DNA of 64,000 nucleotides from DASTFY01 sp963829955 (GCA_963829955.1 CAWHKS010000011.1:1-64000); one strand, 5' to 3'. Shown: positions 25,999 through 35,122, counted from the first letter of the stretch. The notes: generated from the sequence alone by a model not told the origin. Numbers and translations are program-made.

Positions 25999-27966
25999 TC
26001 ATACCGTTCCGTCCCGGGCCACGCCCGCCACCACCCGCAGGCAGAGCACGGTGCCCGCCAGCAGCCCTCCGTAGCCGAAGACCTCGTACAGGCCGACGCT
26101 GTCCGCCACGCCCGGGCCCTCCTCGGCCGTCACGAGCAGCATGGTCGACACGGTGAGGAAGACCGCGCCCACGACCGCCAAAAGGCCCCGGTTCACAAGG
26201 GTCCGCAGGATGCGCCGCGAGTCCTCGTCGACCACGCTCCGGACCCGCAGATCTCCGCGACCCGCCAGCAGGAGCGTGCGGTCGAGGCGGTCGGGCAGGC
26301 GGCGGAGGTGGGGGAGCATCGAGAGGAGCTCCTGACGCACGATCGTCTGGGGATCGACGATCGCCGAGCCGCCGGGGGCCGTGAGCTGGCTGGTCGCCGC
26401 GCCCACCAGCGTGACCCCGGGGCTGATGATGCCGAGGGTGCCGTCCAGGGTGACCAGCGCCCGGGAGAGGATCACGAGGTCGCCGGGCAGGCGGATGCCG
26501 AACTCCGAGAGGGTGGCGACGAGGTCCTGCAGGATCGACGGATCGACCGCGCCCCCGGGACGCACGTGGTCGGCCATGAGGCGAGCGAACGAGCGCTCCA
26601 GCCGCTCGGGCGGCACGGCCTCGGCCATCTCCGCCACCCGCTCGACCCCGTCGCGGAGGAGCTCGACGTCCCTGCGGGCCAGCGCGGCCATCAGGTCGAC
26701 CATGGCCTTCTGCTGGATCGGGTCGAGACGGCCGACCGCCCCGAAGTCGATCATGCCGAGTGTGCCGCCCTCGAGCACGAACACGTTGCCCGGGTGCGGA
26801 TCGGCGTGGAAGAACCCGACGGTGAGAATCTGCTCCAGCATGGACCGCAGGAGGTCGTCGGCCAGCGCGGCGCGGTCATACCCCGACGCGGCCAGCGCCT
26901 CACCGTCGGCGACCGTGAATCCCTCGAACCGCTCCTGCACGAGCAGGCGACGGGTGCACAGCTCCTTGTGGACCCGAGGGATGCGCACGACCGAGTCCGG
27001 GCCGAGCAGGGTCCGCATCTCGTCCATGGCGTCGGCTTCGCGGAGGAAGTCGAGCTCGGCTCGCAGGCTGCGGGCGAACTGGTCGAGCACCTCTCCTGAC
27101 CGCGTGCTCTGGCCGAACGCCGTCCGGCGCTGCACGAGGTTGGCTACCAGCGCGAGGGCAGCGAGATCCCGCTCCATCACGTCTTCGATGCCGGGGCGCT
27201 GGACCTTCACCACGACCGGCTCGCCGGTGCGGAGCCGGGCGCGGTAGGTCTGGCCGATCGAGGCCGCGGCCAGGGGTTCCCAGTCGAACTCCGAGAACAT
27301 CTCGTCGACGGGTTGTCCGAGCTCGGCCTCGAGGACCGGCTGGATCCGCTCGACCACTTCAGGGCGGACGCGGTTCTGGAGCTGGGCCAGTTCGGCGGCC
27401 AGTTCGGGTGAGATGAGGTCGACCCTGGTGGCTGCGATCTGGCCGAGCTTGACGGACACGCCGCCTGCATCCTCGAGCAGCCGCCGCAGGCGGACCCCGG
27501 TGGCCTCGGTCGACCGCTCGATCCGCCCGCGGCTGGACAGCAGCGGCCCGAACCCCTCCCGCCGGGCGAGTTGCAGGAGCTCGTGGTAGCGGCGCAGCAC
27601 GTCGACGCGCCGGCGGACGGCCCGGAAGGGCCGCGGGACGACGACCAGCCCGGCCCGCTCCCCGGTGGCCAGCGTGCCGGGCCGGGCCAGGAGGTCGAGC
27701 GTGACGGCGGCCGCCATCGTGGCGGGGATGCCGATGGCGACCGTGTGGATGGCGAGGCCATCGGCACCCCAGTCCCAGTTGGCCAGGCCGAGGGCCAGCA
27801 GCCCCGCGCAGCCCCACCCGATCACACCGGCCAGGAGGGCCTTCGACCAGCCGCGGCGCAACCCGAGCAGCCGGAGCGACACCGCGGTGATGGCAGCCGC
27901 GATGGCGACGGCGAGCGCGACGCGCACGAGCTCTCCGACGAACGAGGTGGCCACCACGAAGTGCAT
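25999..27966 (-). CDS. ABC1/UbiB (ADCK) atypical kinase-like membrane protein
   Basis: A 655-residue UbiB-family protein. The N-terminal 100 residues carry three TM helices (GELVRVALAVAIAAAITAV onward). The kinase-like core has the family's KxGQ motif in VSVKLGQIAATR, the Ala-rich loop AAASIGQTYRAR, the lysine strand VVVKVQRPG, the catalytic loop FFHADPHPGNVFV and the metal site MIDFGAVG. Two C-terminal TM helices follow. Family members act as ATPases that help isoprenoid-lipid (quinone) biosynthesis or lipid handling. No ubi/men genes are nearby. It lies 12 bp upstream-to-downstream from the PAP2-kinase gene, so the two are probably co-transcribed. Confidence 0.88.
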   Translation of the reverse strand: MHFVVATSFVGELVRVALAVAIAAAITAVSLRLLGLRRGWSKALLAGVIGWGCAGLLALGLANWDWGADGLAIHTVAIGIPATMAAAVTLDLLARPGTLATGERAGLVVVPRPFRAVRRRVDVLRRYHELLQLARREGFGPLLSSRGRIERSTEATGVRLRRLLEDAGGVSVKLGQIAATRVDLISPELAAELAQLQNRVRPEVVERIQPVLEAELGQPVDEMFSEFDWEPLAAASIGQTYRARLRTGEPVVVKVQRPGIEDVMERDLAALALVANLVQRRTAFGQSTRSGEVLDQFARSLRAELDFLREADAMDEMRTLLGPDSVVRIPRVHKELCTRRLLVQERFEGFTVADGEALAASGYDRAALADDLLRSMLEQILTVGFFHADPHPGNVFVLEGGTLGMIDFGAVGRLDPIQQKAMVDLMAALARRDVELLRDGVERVAEMAEAVPPERLERSFARLMADHVRPGGAVDPSILQDLVATLSEFGIRLPGDLVILSRALVTLDGTLGIISPGVTLVGAATSQLTAPGGSAIVDPQTIVRQELLSMLPHLRRLPDRLDRTLLLAGRGDLRVRSVVDEDSRRILRTLVNRGLLAVVGAVFLTVSTMLLVTAEEGPGVADSVGLYEVFGYGGLLAGTVLCLRVVAGVARDGTV

Positions 27967-27978
27967 CTCGACCGGGCT

Positions 27979-30213
27979 TCAGCCCCCGCCGGTGCACGGC
28001 GGTGCGTCGGCTCCGCAGAGCTTGAGCCCGTCGGTGCGGTCGGCGACGGCCTCGACGAGCGTGCGGCGGGGCTGGAAGGCCAGCGCGCTGTCAGCGGCAA
28101 ACAGGAGCTCGGTGTCGGCGTCGGCGCCGAAGTCGAACTCGTAGGTCACGCAGCCTCCGGCGAACCGGTAGTAGCGGGTGGACCTGAGCTCGGGCGGGAG
28201 CCGCTGCGGCTCCTCGAACCTCTGCATGTCCGACTCGTCGCTGAGCACCTCGACCGCCTCGTCCGTGCGGCATTCCGACGGCGGCAGCAAGGTGACGGTC
28301 ACGGCTCGCTCGCCGGCGCGATCGGAGTTCAACCAGAAGCTGGCCTCGCCCCGCTTGATGGCCACGCCCCCGAGGTCCCACCCGGCGGGGAGCGTGGCCA
28401 TGCACGGGACGGAGGTGGCCGACGGGACGGCCTGCGCCATGAGCACCATCACGTTGTCCGTCCCGCAGCTCGGCGTGCCGTTGCCCTCGAGCTCGGCCGG
28501 CACGAAGAGGTTGAACGTGGCCGCCAGGGCGAGCAGGCCGCCGATGAAGACCCCGGCGGCCAGGAGCACCCGCTTGACGCTCCAACGCTGGAGCGAGACC
28601 GGGCGGCGCGGTGGGGCAAGCTCCCGGAACTGGGTCACGAGATCGCGACCGTCGCGCTTCATCATCATCCGGAGCTGGGTGGGGCTGGCGACGCCGCGGG
28701 TGGCGGCGAACGCCTCCGCGATCTCATCGGGCGTGAACAGCCGGGTCGCCCGCTCGTAGACCCTCGGCGCGTCGGTCCGCACGGCGAGGACCAGCATCAT
28801 GTTGGCCAGGTCGATGGCCTGGCGCCACGGCGAGGGTCGGGCCTGCACGAACGCCACGTCGATGACGACCAGCTCGCCGTCGCGGACCAGCAGGTTGGCG
28901 GGCTTGATGTCGCGATGGGCGAGGCCGGCGTCCCACAGCCGGCGGACCAGGACGAGGCCTTGATCGATGATGTCGTCGTCGACCGTGGCCTCGCCGATCT
29001 CGACGGCGCCGTAGAAGAACTCGGTGACGAGCAGGTACTCGCGCTCGGGCGTCATCTCCACAATGCCGTACGGCGCCGCGGTGTGGATGCACGAGTCGCG
29101 CACGAGGCGCAGCGCGTAGTCCTCGTACTGCACCAGCCGGCGGACAGACTGGAACGGCTTCTCGTCCTCCAGGCGGCCGTAGAGGATGGTGCGACCCAGC
29201 TTGTACCAGCGGTCGGCCCGCACGTGGTTCATGGCGTAGAGCTTCCCGAACAGGTACGTGTCGGGGTCGCCCTCCACCCGCAGGCGAAGCGGGGTCGAGC
29301 CGCCGGAGCCGGCCAGGCCCACGGGCTTGATCTCGACCACGGTCAGGCCGAGTTGGTCGCGGATCGCGTGGCGGATGGCCTCGCCCCGCTCGCCGGTGAC
29401 GTCGAGGTGGGCCGTCTTGCCCTTGCGGTAGGTGACGGGGAAGACCTCGTTCGGAGTGAAGAAGCGGAAGGCGTTCACGAGGATTCCGACCGTCAGCGCC
29501 ACCGAGACGAGCGCGTCGGTCGGGTGGTCGACGGCCAGGTAGAGGCGGGCGAAGCAGTACACGGCCACGAGGACTGCCCCGACGATCTTGGCGTGCGAAC
29601 GGGCCCGGCCGGCCACGACGAGCGTGTAGAGGTACCCGACCACGAGCATGGTCACGACGGCCACTGGGGCCGACGGCATCGAGAAGCCCTTCCAGCGATC
29701 GAGGATCGTCACGTCGAAGGGCTTGGGCCGCTGGAAGCCTTCGATGATCGCCACGCCGACGAGTTGGATGAGGAAGACGCCGCCTAGGTACGTGAAGAGG
29801 TGGCGCCAGCGGCGGAAGACGAGCAGGGCGACGATCAGCGCCAGCGCGAGCACGGTGAACGACCACCCCAGCCCGATGCGGTCGATGCCCTTGAAGACGT
29901 CGGTGAGCCACGGCGTGCGGATGCGAGCGATCGCGAGCAGGATGGCGGTGTCGACCTGCTCGATCAGCCGACGGACCCCGGCGAAGAGGCGGGCCAGGAT
30001 CAGGACGGCGACGACGGCGAGGATGAGCGCCAGCCAGCCCTTGCCGGTGGATCCGAGGCTGCGGGGGAGCGGGGGAGGAGCGCCCGACGGGCGACGGCGC
30101 CGGCCGGCGTGGCGGGCCGTCGGAGGCCCGGCGGCGACGAGCGGATCCTGACCCGCCGTCGGGACGGGCGCGGAGGGAGCGGGCGCGGTGGTCGGCCGGA
30201 CGTCGCCGCTCAC
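27979..30213 (-). CDS. PAP2 phosphatase-like membrane domain fused to a RIO-like kinase domain
   Basis: A 744-residue fusion. Residues about 55-270 are six TM helices with PAP2-type elements: KPFDVTILDR, PSAPVAVVTMLVVGYLY (in place of SGH) and YLAVDHPTDALVS, which keeps the second His. Residues about 330-540 are a kinase-like domain with intact HRDIKPANLLVRDG and the DFG equivalent DVAF. A TM helix at about 570-590 leads to an extracytoplasmic domain of 150 residues with several Cys (PSCGTDN, SVPCMATLP, GGCVTYEF). GTG 30213 overlaps the stop of the upstream lipoprotein gene by 4 nt. A role in undecaprenyl or lipid phosphate metabolism is a guess from the domains. Confidence 0.78.
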   Translation of the reverse strand: MSGDVRPTTAPAPSAPVPTAGQDPLVAAGPPTARHAGRRRRPSGAPPPLPRSLGSTGKGWLALILAVVAVLILARLFAGVRRLIEQVDTAILLAIARIRTPWLTDVFKGIDRIGLGWSFTVLALALIVALLVFRRWRHLFTYLGGVFLIQLVGVAIIEGFQRPKPFDVTILDRWKGFSMPSAPVAVVTMLVVGYLYTLVVAGRARSHAKIVGAVLVAVYCFARLYLAVDHPTDALVSVALTVGILVNAFRFFTPNEVFPVTYRKGKTAHLDVTGERGEAIRHAIRDQLGLTVVEIKPVGLAGSGGSTPLRLRVEGDPDTYLFGKLYAMNHVRADRWYKLGRTILYGRLEDEKPFQSVRRLVQYEDYALRLVRDSCIHTAAPYGIVEMTPEREYLLVTEFFYGAVEIGEATVDDDIIDQGLVLVRRLWDAGLAHRDIKPANLLVRDGELVVIDVAFVQARPSPWRQAIDLANMMLVLAVRTDAPRVYERATRLFTPDEIAEAFAATRGVASPTQLRMMMKRDGRDLVTQFRELAPPRRPVSLQRWSVKRVLLAAGVFIGGLLALAATFNLFVPAELEGNGTPSCGTDNVMVLMAQAVPSATSVPCMATLPAGWDLGGVAIKRGEASFWLNSDRAGERAVTVTLLPPSECRTDEAVEVLSDESDMQRFEEPQRLPPELRSTRYYRFAGGCVTYEFDFGADADTELLFAADSALAFQPRRTLVEAVADRTDGLKLCGADAPPCTGGG

Positions 30214-31148
30214 GCCAAGCCCTGCTCTTGCAGCCACTCGGTGGCGACAGCGCGCGGGGAGCCGGCCTCGAGCAACGCGTTGAGCCGGCGTAGCTCGTCG
30301 GTCGTCAGCCGCTCGGAGACGGCGTCGACGGTGTCGACCAGCTCCTGGCCCCAGCGGTCGACGACATCCTGGCGTACGAGCGGGGTGACGTTCTCCGCCG
30401 GCTGGAGATGGCGGTCGTCGGCCAGGACGACGAGGTCGTCGGCGTCGATGGTGGCCGCGGTCGTGAACATGAGCGCCACGTCGATCGCGCCGTCGTGCAG
30501 CGCGTCGCGCGTGCGGGGACCGCCGGGATCGAGCGCCAGGACTGTCCCGAACTCGATCCCGTAGGTGTCCCGCAGACCCTTCAGGCAGAGCGGGCGGGTG
30601 GAGCACTCCGGCGGTCCCCCGAAGCTCAGGTCGCCCGCCAGAGGCGCGAGGTCGCTGACCTTCTCGAGGCCGAGGCGCTCGGCGGTGGCCCGGGTGACGA
30701 CAAAGGCGTTGGCGTCCTGCGCCGGCGACGGTGCCAGCGCGACCAGACCCCGTTCGGCTGCTGACCGGCTGAGGGCCTCGTGGGTGGACGCCATGTCGGC
30801 GGTCGGCCTGGTATCGCCCAGGCTGAGGAAGGTGAGGGCCGTCCCCGCGTACTCGGGTACCAGCTCCAGCAGTCCGCGCACGAGGGCGGGAGCCACGATC
30901 TCACGAGGGCCGACCGCGCCCGCCCGCTCGACGATGTAACCCTTGCCCTCGAGGGCCTGGGCGTAGAGCTCGGACAGCAGGGCGCTCTCGGCGAAGTCGA
31001 AGGAGCCGACGGTGACCGCGTCGTCGTCGAGCGCGCTCAGTGTCGCGGTGGGGCGATCCTCCTGGCCACAGGCCACCGGGATGAGTCCGAGCAGCATGGC
31101 GAGGCCGAGGCGGACGCCGGCCCCTCTCGCTCGTCGGCCTTCGCCCAC
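30210..31148 (-). CDS. OpuAC-type substrate-binding lipoprotein, orphan
   Basis: A 312-residue periplasmic-type binding protein of the glycine betaine/choline (OpuAC, OsmF) family. The signal sequence ends in the lipobox PVAC with Cys27. VTVGSFDFAESALLSELYAQ is the family's opening strand-helix, and YAGTALTFLSLGD with RDALHDGAIDVALMFTT form later binding-site blocks. Normally such proteins work with a permease and ATPase; none is present within this window's neighbourhood. It overlaps the PAP2-kinase gene by 4 nt, so it may instead serve as a ligand sensor for that membrane protein (inference). GTG 31148 has GGGAGGA upstream. Confidence 0.82.
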   Translation of the reverse strand: MGEGRRARGAGVRLGLAMLLGLIPVACGQEDRPTATLSALDDDAVTVGSFDFAESALLSELYAQALEGKGYIVERAGAVGPREIVAPALVRGLLELVPEYAGTALTFLSLGDTRPTADMASTHEALSRSAAERGLVALAPSPAQDANAFVVTRATAERLGLEKVSDLAPLAGDLSFGGPPECSTRPLCLKGLRDTYGIEFGTVLALDPGGPRTRDALHDGAIDVALMFTTAATIDADDLVVLADDRHLQPAENVTPLVRQDVVDRWGQELVDTVDAVSERLTTDELRRLNALLEAGSPRAVATEWLQEQGLA

Positions 31149-31244
31149 GATGGTCCTCCCTGTGCAACCCCTCCTGGCCGCTGCGGGGTCAGCATTGCAC
31201 AGCGCGCGCCACGCCCCGCGCGGGCTCTGCCTTCAGGTGGCGCC

Positions 31245-32099
31245 TCAGGTGGACGGCGGCGCCGTCGGCGAGGTCTCGGGCGACGTCGGTGTCTCGGAGG
31301 TCGTCGTCGTGCCGACGGTGGTCTCGGGGACGGTGGTCTCGGGGACGGTGGTCTCGGGGACGGTGGTCTCGGGGACGGTGGTCTCGGGGACGGTGGTCTC
31401 GGGGACGGTGGTCTCGGGGACGGTGGTCTCGGGGACAGTGGTTGCGGGGACAGTGGTTTCGGGGACAGTGGGTGGCGTCGTCGTGGTCGTGGTCCGCGGC
31501 GGGCGTGTCGTGGGCGGGTTCGTCGGCGCCGGGGTCACCGGCGACGTGGTGCCCGAACTGGGGCTGTTGGGAGCCGCGGTCAGAGGCGGCTGGTTGGTCA
31601 CCGGGGGGAGCGGGTTGATGCGGATGGAGGTCGTCCCCCGGGCGACCACGCCCGCCAGCACCGTGGCGCTCAGCGGGCTGCCCGTCGTCGGGACGCCGGT
31701 GGTGCTGGAGGAGGTGGTGGAGGTGGTGGTGTTGGCCGCCGCCGTGATCGAGAACGTGAACGGGGCGAAGACCGGGGCCACGAGCGTCCGGACCTCCTCC
31801 TCGGATCGGGAGCCCGGGGCCGTCGTCGGACCCGCCGTGTCCTCGGTGCTCACGTTGACGCCGTCGTTCGGGTTGTTGGGGAGCGCCAGACCAACCACAC
31901 CGGCGCCGAACAACGCGGCGGCCGCACCGAAGGCCCACAGCACGCGCTTGCGGGTGCTGGGATCGCCGTCGTCCTCGATGGGCTGGGGGGCGGGGAGCGA
32001 TAGAGGCGGCTCGAACACGGGAGGCTGAAGGGAACCTCGGGCCGGCTGGGGGCTGCCCCCGCCGTCCTCGTTCCCGGGCACCCCGGTCTGTCCCACCAT
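31245..32099 (-). CDS. Membrane-anchored Thr/Pro-rich stalk protein
   Basis: A 284-residue type II-like membrane protein. A Pro-rich cytoplasmic N-terminus of about 50 residues is followed by one TM helix (about 53-73, VLWAFGAAAALFGAGVVGLAL). The rest is a long Ser/Thr/Pro stalk that includes ten tandem VP[EA]TT units. A small middle segment (VFAPFTFSITAAANTTT, LAGVVARGTTSIRINP) may be ordered. Start ATG 32099 is preceded by GAGAGAGGAACA. It has no sorting signal. The composition is that of a glycosylated surface stalk, but there is no functional clue. Confidence 0.7.
   Translation of the reverse strand: MVGQTGVPGNEDGGGSPQPARGSLQPPVFEPPLSLPAPQPIEDDGDPSTRKRVLWAFGAAAALFGAGVVGLALPNNPNDGVNVSTEDTAGPTTAPGSRSEEEVRTLVAPVFAPFTFSITAAANTTTSTTSSSTTGVPTTGSPLSATVLAGVVARGTTSIRINPLPPVTNQPPLTAAPNSPSSGTTSPVTPAPTNPPTTRPPRTTTTTTPPTVPETTVPATTVPETTVPETTVPETTVPETTVPETTVPETTVPETTVPETTVGTTTTSETPTSPETSPTAPPST
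31312..31470. repeat. 15-bp tandem repeat encoding VPETT
   Basis: Eight near-perfect 15-bp units (GTCTCGGGGACGGTG as read on the plus strand) fill 31321-31440. Two diverged units (GTTGCGGGGACAGTG and GTTTCGGGGACAGTG) follow to 31470. The period keeps the frame of the stalk protein, so copy-number change would lengthen or shorten the stalk without breaking it. Confidence 0.9.
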
Positions 32100-32280
32100 C
32101 TGTTCCTCTCTCCCGCTCGTGCACTGTCGATGCCGTGGCTCATCACGAGCCCGACATCGATCCTTCAATCAGTCGCCTCGGCGATCGTAGCGCGCGGCGG
32201 TGTCGCGCGGATGGTTGCTTCGATGGCATTTTTCCCGCTCATCGCGGTGATTGCGAGCTCGGCCGCGACCGTGGCGGGTG

Positions 32281-33198
32281 TCACCGCCACGGCGCGCGGG
32301 CGGCGGGATCACGCGCGGTGGTGACAGGCGCGCCGAGCGTGTGCTCAGGTCGCGCCGGCACACCGGCCCCTTCCCCCGCGCCGGCGCCGGCGCCGGCGGC
32401 GAACCAACCGGCGAGCGCCGCCGCGAAGGCGGCCTGGTACCGGGAGTAGGCGGCGCGGAGCTCCGCCCCCGGCCAGTCGGCGCCGGCCAGCGCGGGCGGC
32501 AGCAGGGGATCGCGACGGATCTGCTGGAGTGTGGCGGCACCGAGGGCGAAGGCCTCGCCGAGCCCCGAGCCGTCGCCGTGCTCCAAAGCCGACGTGACCG
32601 GCTCGAGCCGGCCGAGGAGCGTCCGTGCCCTTGCGGACGCCGCCGCCAGCCCGAAGAGCTCCGGCGCCGGCTCGGAGCCCGGTGCCGGTCGACCGGACCA
32701 GTCCGACGCCTGCTCGGTCAGCGTCTCGAGCGCGGCGGGTGGCGTGGCCTCGGGAGGGAGGTTGGCCGGCCGCCCCCAGACCCCGTCGCGGAGCTCGGCC
32801 AGGCGGGCGGCCGCGGCGGCCCGGCGGAGCTCCGCGCGTGCTGGCGCCCGCCGGGAGCCGGGCCGGACGAACCAGAGCACCCACTCGCCATCCCACGGGA
32901 GGCTGGCCGGGGCGAGGGACCAGTCCTGGCCGGGCTGGCGCCGCCGCAACCGGCCGGCCAGCTCGTAGCGCCCGTCGCGCGCCCGGAGCTCACCGGCTTC
33001 GAGCATGCGGGAGAGCGCGACCCTCGTCGTGCCCTCGGCGATGCCCAGGTGCGCGCACCACCGCACGAGCAGCGCGGCGCGAGCACGAGGCGGGTGCATC
33101 CCGAGCAGGAGGCTGGCGATGACCGAGCGAGGGCTCAAGGGCCGCAGCAGCGGCTCGGCGTCAGGGGCGCCCAAGGCGCTGTTACGTGGTGGCGACAT
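32281..33198 (-). CDS. PaaX-like winged-helix transcriptional regulator
   Basis: A 305-residue PaaX-family regulator. The N-terminal wHTH is near residues 22-80 (SPRSVIASLLLGMHPPRAR, EGTTRVALSRMLEAGELRARDGRY), followed by the central PaaX domain with WSLAP and WDGEWVLWFV. The C-terminal part is long and Ala/Gly-rich (AGAGAGAGEGAGVPARP). PaaX classically responds to phenylacetyl-CoA; here no paa genes are seen. The promoter is shared with the divergent desaturase gene, so control of that gene and itself is likely. ATG 33198 has TACACT ten nt upstream. Confidence 0.82.
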   Translation of the reverse strand: MSPPRNSALGAPDAEPLLRPLSPRSVIASLLLGMHPPRARAALLVRWCAHLGIAEGTTRVALSRMLEAGELRARDGRYELAGRLRRRQPGQDWSLAPASLPWDGEWVLWFVRPGSRRAPARAELRRAAAAARLAELRDGVWGRPANLPPEATPPAALETLTEQASDWSGRPAPGSEPAPELFGLAAASARARTLLGRLEPVTSALEHGDGSGLGEAFALGAATLQQIRRDPLLPPALAGADWPGAELRAAYSRYQAAFAAALAGWFAAGAGAGAGEGAGVPARPEHTLGAPVTTARDPAARAPWR

Positions 33199-33208
33199 CT
33201 GTCCGGAG

Positions 33209-33218
33209 AGTGTAAGGT
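33209..33218. promoter_or_regulatory. Overlapping divergent -10 boxes (regulator / desaturase)
   Basis: TAAGGT at 33213-33218 (plus) ends 6 nt before the desaturase GTG. TACACT, read on the minus strand from 33214 to 33209, ends 10 nt before the regulator ATG. The two boxes share two base pairs, so the two promoters should compete for polymerase. Confidence 0.45.
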
Positions 33219-33224
33219 AGAGCC

Positions 33225-34224
33225 GTGGCCGTGCGCACCACCATGCTCCCTCCGGACGACCTCCTGGTGACGCCGACGGCCGACGGGGACATCCTTCCGA
33301 CGGGTCGTCCCGTTCCCGCGCTCCGCGCGGACTTGCGGCGCATTCCGTCGGTGCGCAACGCGTTCAGCGTCCTCAGCGCGTACGGGCAGACACTGGGCAT
33401 CATCGTGGCGGCGGTGTGGATCGGACGCTGGTGGGCGTACGCCCTCGCCTTCCTGCTGATGGGGCGGGCCCACGCGCAGCTCGCCGCGCTCGATGCACGA
33501 GGCTGCCCACCGGCTGCTGTTCCGGAACAAGGCACTCAACGACTGGGTCGGCCGCTGGCTCCTCGGCTACCCGTCGTTCTCCCCGACCGATCAGTACCGG
33601 CGGGCCCACATGGCCCACCACCGGGAGGAGTTCGGCCCGGAGGAGCCAGACATCCCCCTGTACATCGGCTACCCGATCCCGCCGGATTCGTTCCGACGCA
33701 AGCTGTGGCGTGATGCCACCGGCCAGACCGGATGGAAGCTGCTGAAGAGCCTGCTGCGGGGCACCCGGTCATCCGATCGCGGCACGCGCCGGGCCGCTCG
33801 CTCGATCGTCGGTGTCCAACTCGGCCTGGCGGCCATCTCTGCGCTGGCCGGCTACCCCCTCGTCTACTGGTTGCTGTGGTTCGCGCCGTACATGACGGTG
33901 TGGCGGGTCATCAACCGGCTGCGATCGATCGCGGAGCACGGCGGGATGACCCGCTCCAAGGACCGTCGTCGTACCACCCACTCCGTCCGCCAGCACCTCC
34001 CGGCCCGGTTCGTGCTCGTGCCCTACTGGATCGGCTGGCACCTCGCGCACCATTGCGACAGCGGCATCCCGATGCGCAATCTGCCCCGCTACCACGAGCA
34101 GCTCGTCCGCTCCGGCTACATCGCCCCCGGGTTGGAGTACGCCAGCTACCCCTCGCTGTGGCGAGCGCTGGCGTCGGGCGCTCCCAAGAGCTCGGCTGCG
34201 ACCGCCCGCACCGCTCAGGCGTAG
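33225..34224 (+). CDS. Membrane fatty acid desaturase (one-base frameshift)
   Basis: A membrane di-iron desaturase of about 332 residues once one base is removed. The three His boxes are HEAAH (just after the break), HMAHH and the C-terminal HLAHH in GWHLAHHCDSG, as in acyl-lipid desaturases. TM pairs lie before the first box (GIIVAAVWIGRWWAYALAF) and in the centre (SIVGVQLGLAAISAL, PLVYWLLWFAPYM). The break is at 33492. The 5' frame reads AHAQLAALDARG; dropping the G between CTC and ATG gives AHAQLAALMHEAAHRLLF. Start GTG 33225 is set by TAAGGT. It overlaps the convergent luciferase-like gene by 10 bp. Confidence 0.87.
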
Positions 34225-35114
34225 GCCGCGAACAGCTCCTGGACGGCCTTGGCCTGACCCCCGGAGGTGGAGGACATCACGGCGATCGGTAGGACGCCCA
34301 TCTCGCGCCAGGCGTCCAGGCCGTCCCTGACCTCCGCCGCGGACCCGCTGAGCGTGACGTCGTGCAGCCAGGCATCGCTCATGAGCGACGGCAGCCGTTC
34401 CCGCTCGTCGGCGGTGAGCGCGGCCTCGATGGCGTCCATCTCCTCGGCGTAGCCCACGGCCCGCCAGTAGTTCCGGTAGTTGGGGAGCGTGACGTACCCG
34501 GACATCGTCCGCCGGTTCACGGCGTCCCCGGCGGCGCGGTCGGCGTCGATGACGGTCGGGACCATGTTCGCCCGGAAGAAGCCGTCGTCCGCGGCGCCGG
34601 GCACACGCGCCAGTTGCGCGGCCACGGCGCTGCGCGCTGCGTTGGCCCAGATGGCCCCCTCCGCGACCTCGACGGCGAGGCCCAGCATCCGGTCCCGCAT
34701 GGTGGCGAGGTAGATCGGGGGCGTGGCGTCGCCGGCGATGGCCCGGACGGCGGACACGTACTCCCGGGTGTCGCCCAGCGGCTGCCCCACCTCCACGCCG
34801 AGGCGGCGGTGCAGCGTCCCGTGGGACACACCGAGCCCGAGCCGGAACCGGCCACCCGAGACCTCGTGGACGTGCGCGGCGGTGCCAGCCGTCTCCGCGG
34901 CGTGGGACAGGTAGATGGGCTGGATGGATGTCCAGAACGGGATCTCGTGCGTCACGTGGGCGAGGGACACGCACAGGCTCATGGCGCTGCCGAGGCTGGG
35001 GCAGGCGATCCCCGCGAAACCCTGACGGTCGGCCTCCGCCGCCAGCTCCAGGATGGCCGCCCGCTTGCCAGACGTGGCGATGAGGGAGAGGGCGGGTCGA
35101 TCGGGCACCGGCAT
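34215..35114 (-). CDS. LLM-class F420-dependent oxidoreductase
   Basis: A 299-residue TIM-barrel enzyme of the bacterial luciferase-like monooxygenase family, in the F420-using subgroup common in actinobacteria. Landmarks are ALSLIATSGKRAAILELAAEA, VTHEIPFWTSIQPIYLSHA, GRFRLGLGVSHGTLH and PIYLATMRDRML. The substrate is unknown. ATG 35114 (MPVPDRPALS) is supported by TACGGT eight nt upstream; ATG 35144 lacks such a signal. It is divergent from pimA. F420 supply fits npdG at 3321. Confidence 0.85.
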   Translation of the reverse strand: MPVPDRPALSLIATSGKRAAILELAAEADRQGFAGIACPSLGSAMSLCVSLAHVTHEIPFWTSIQPIYLSHAAETAGTAAHVHEVSGGRFRLGLGVSHGTLHRRLGVEVGQPLGDTREYVSAVRAIAGDATPPIYLATMRDRMLGLAVEVAEGAIWANAARSAVAAQLARVPGAADDGFFRANMVPTVIDADRAAGDAVNRRTMSGYVTLPNYRNYWRAVGYAEEMDAIEAALTADERERLPSLMSDAWLHDVTLSGSAAEVRDGLDAWREMGVLPIAVMSSTSGGQAKAVQELFAAYA

Positions 35115-35122
35115 GACGCCGG

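Noticed and set aside
32130..32324. Small plus-strand open frame (64 codons) with a hydrophobic middle
   Set aside because: It has no ribosome site or leaderless box and runs into the 3' end of the PaaX-like gene. The 181-bp gap holds nothing else I can support.
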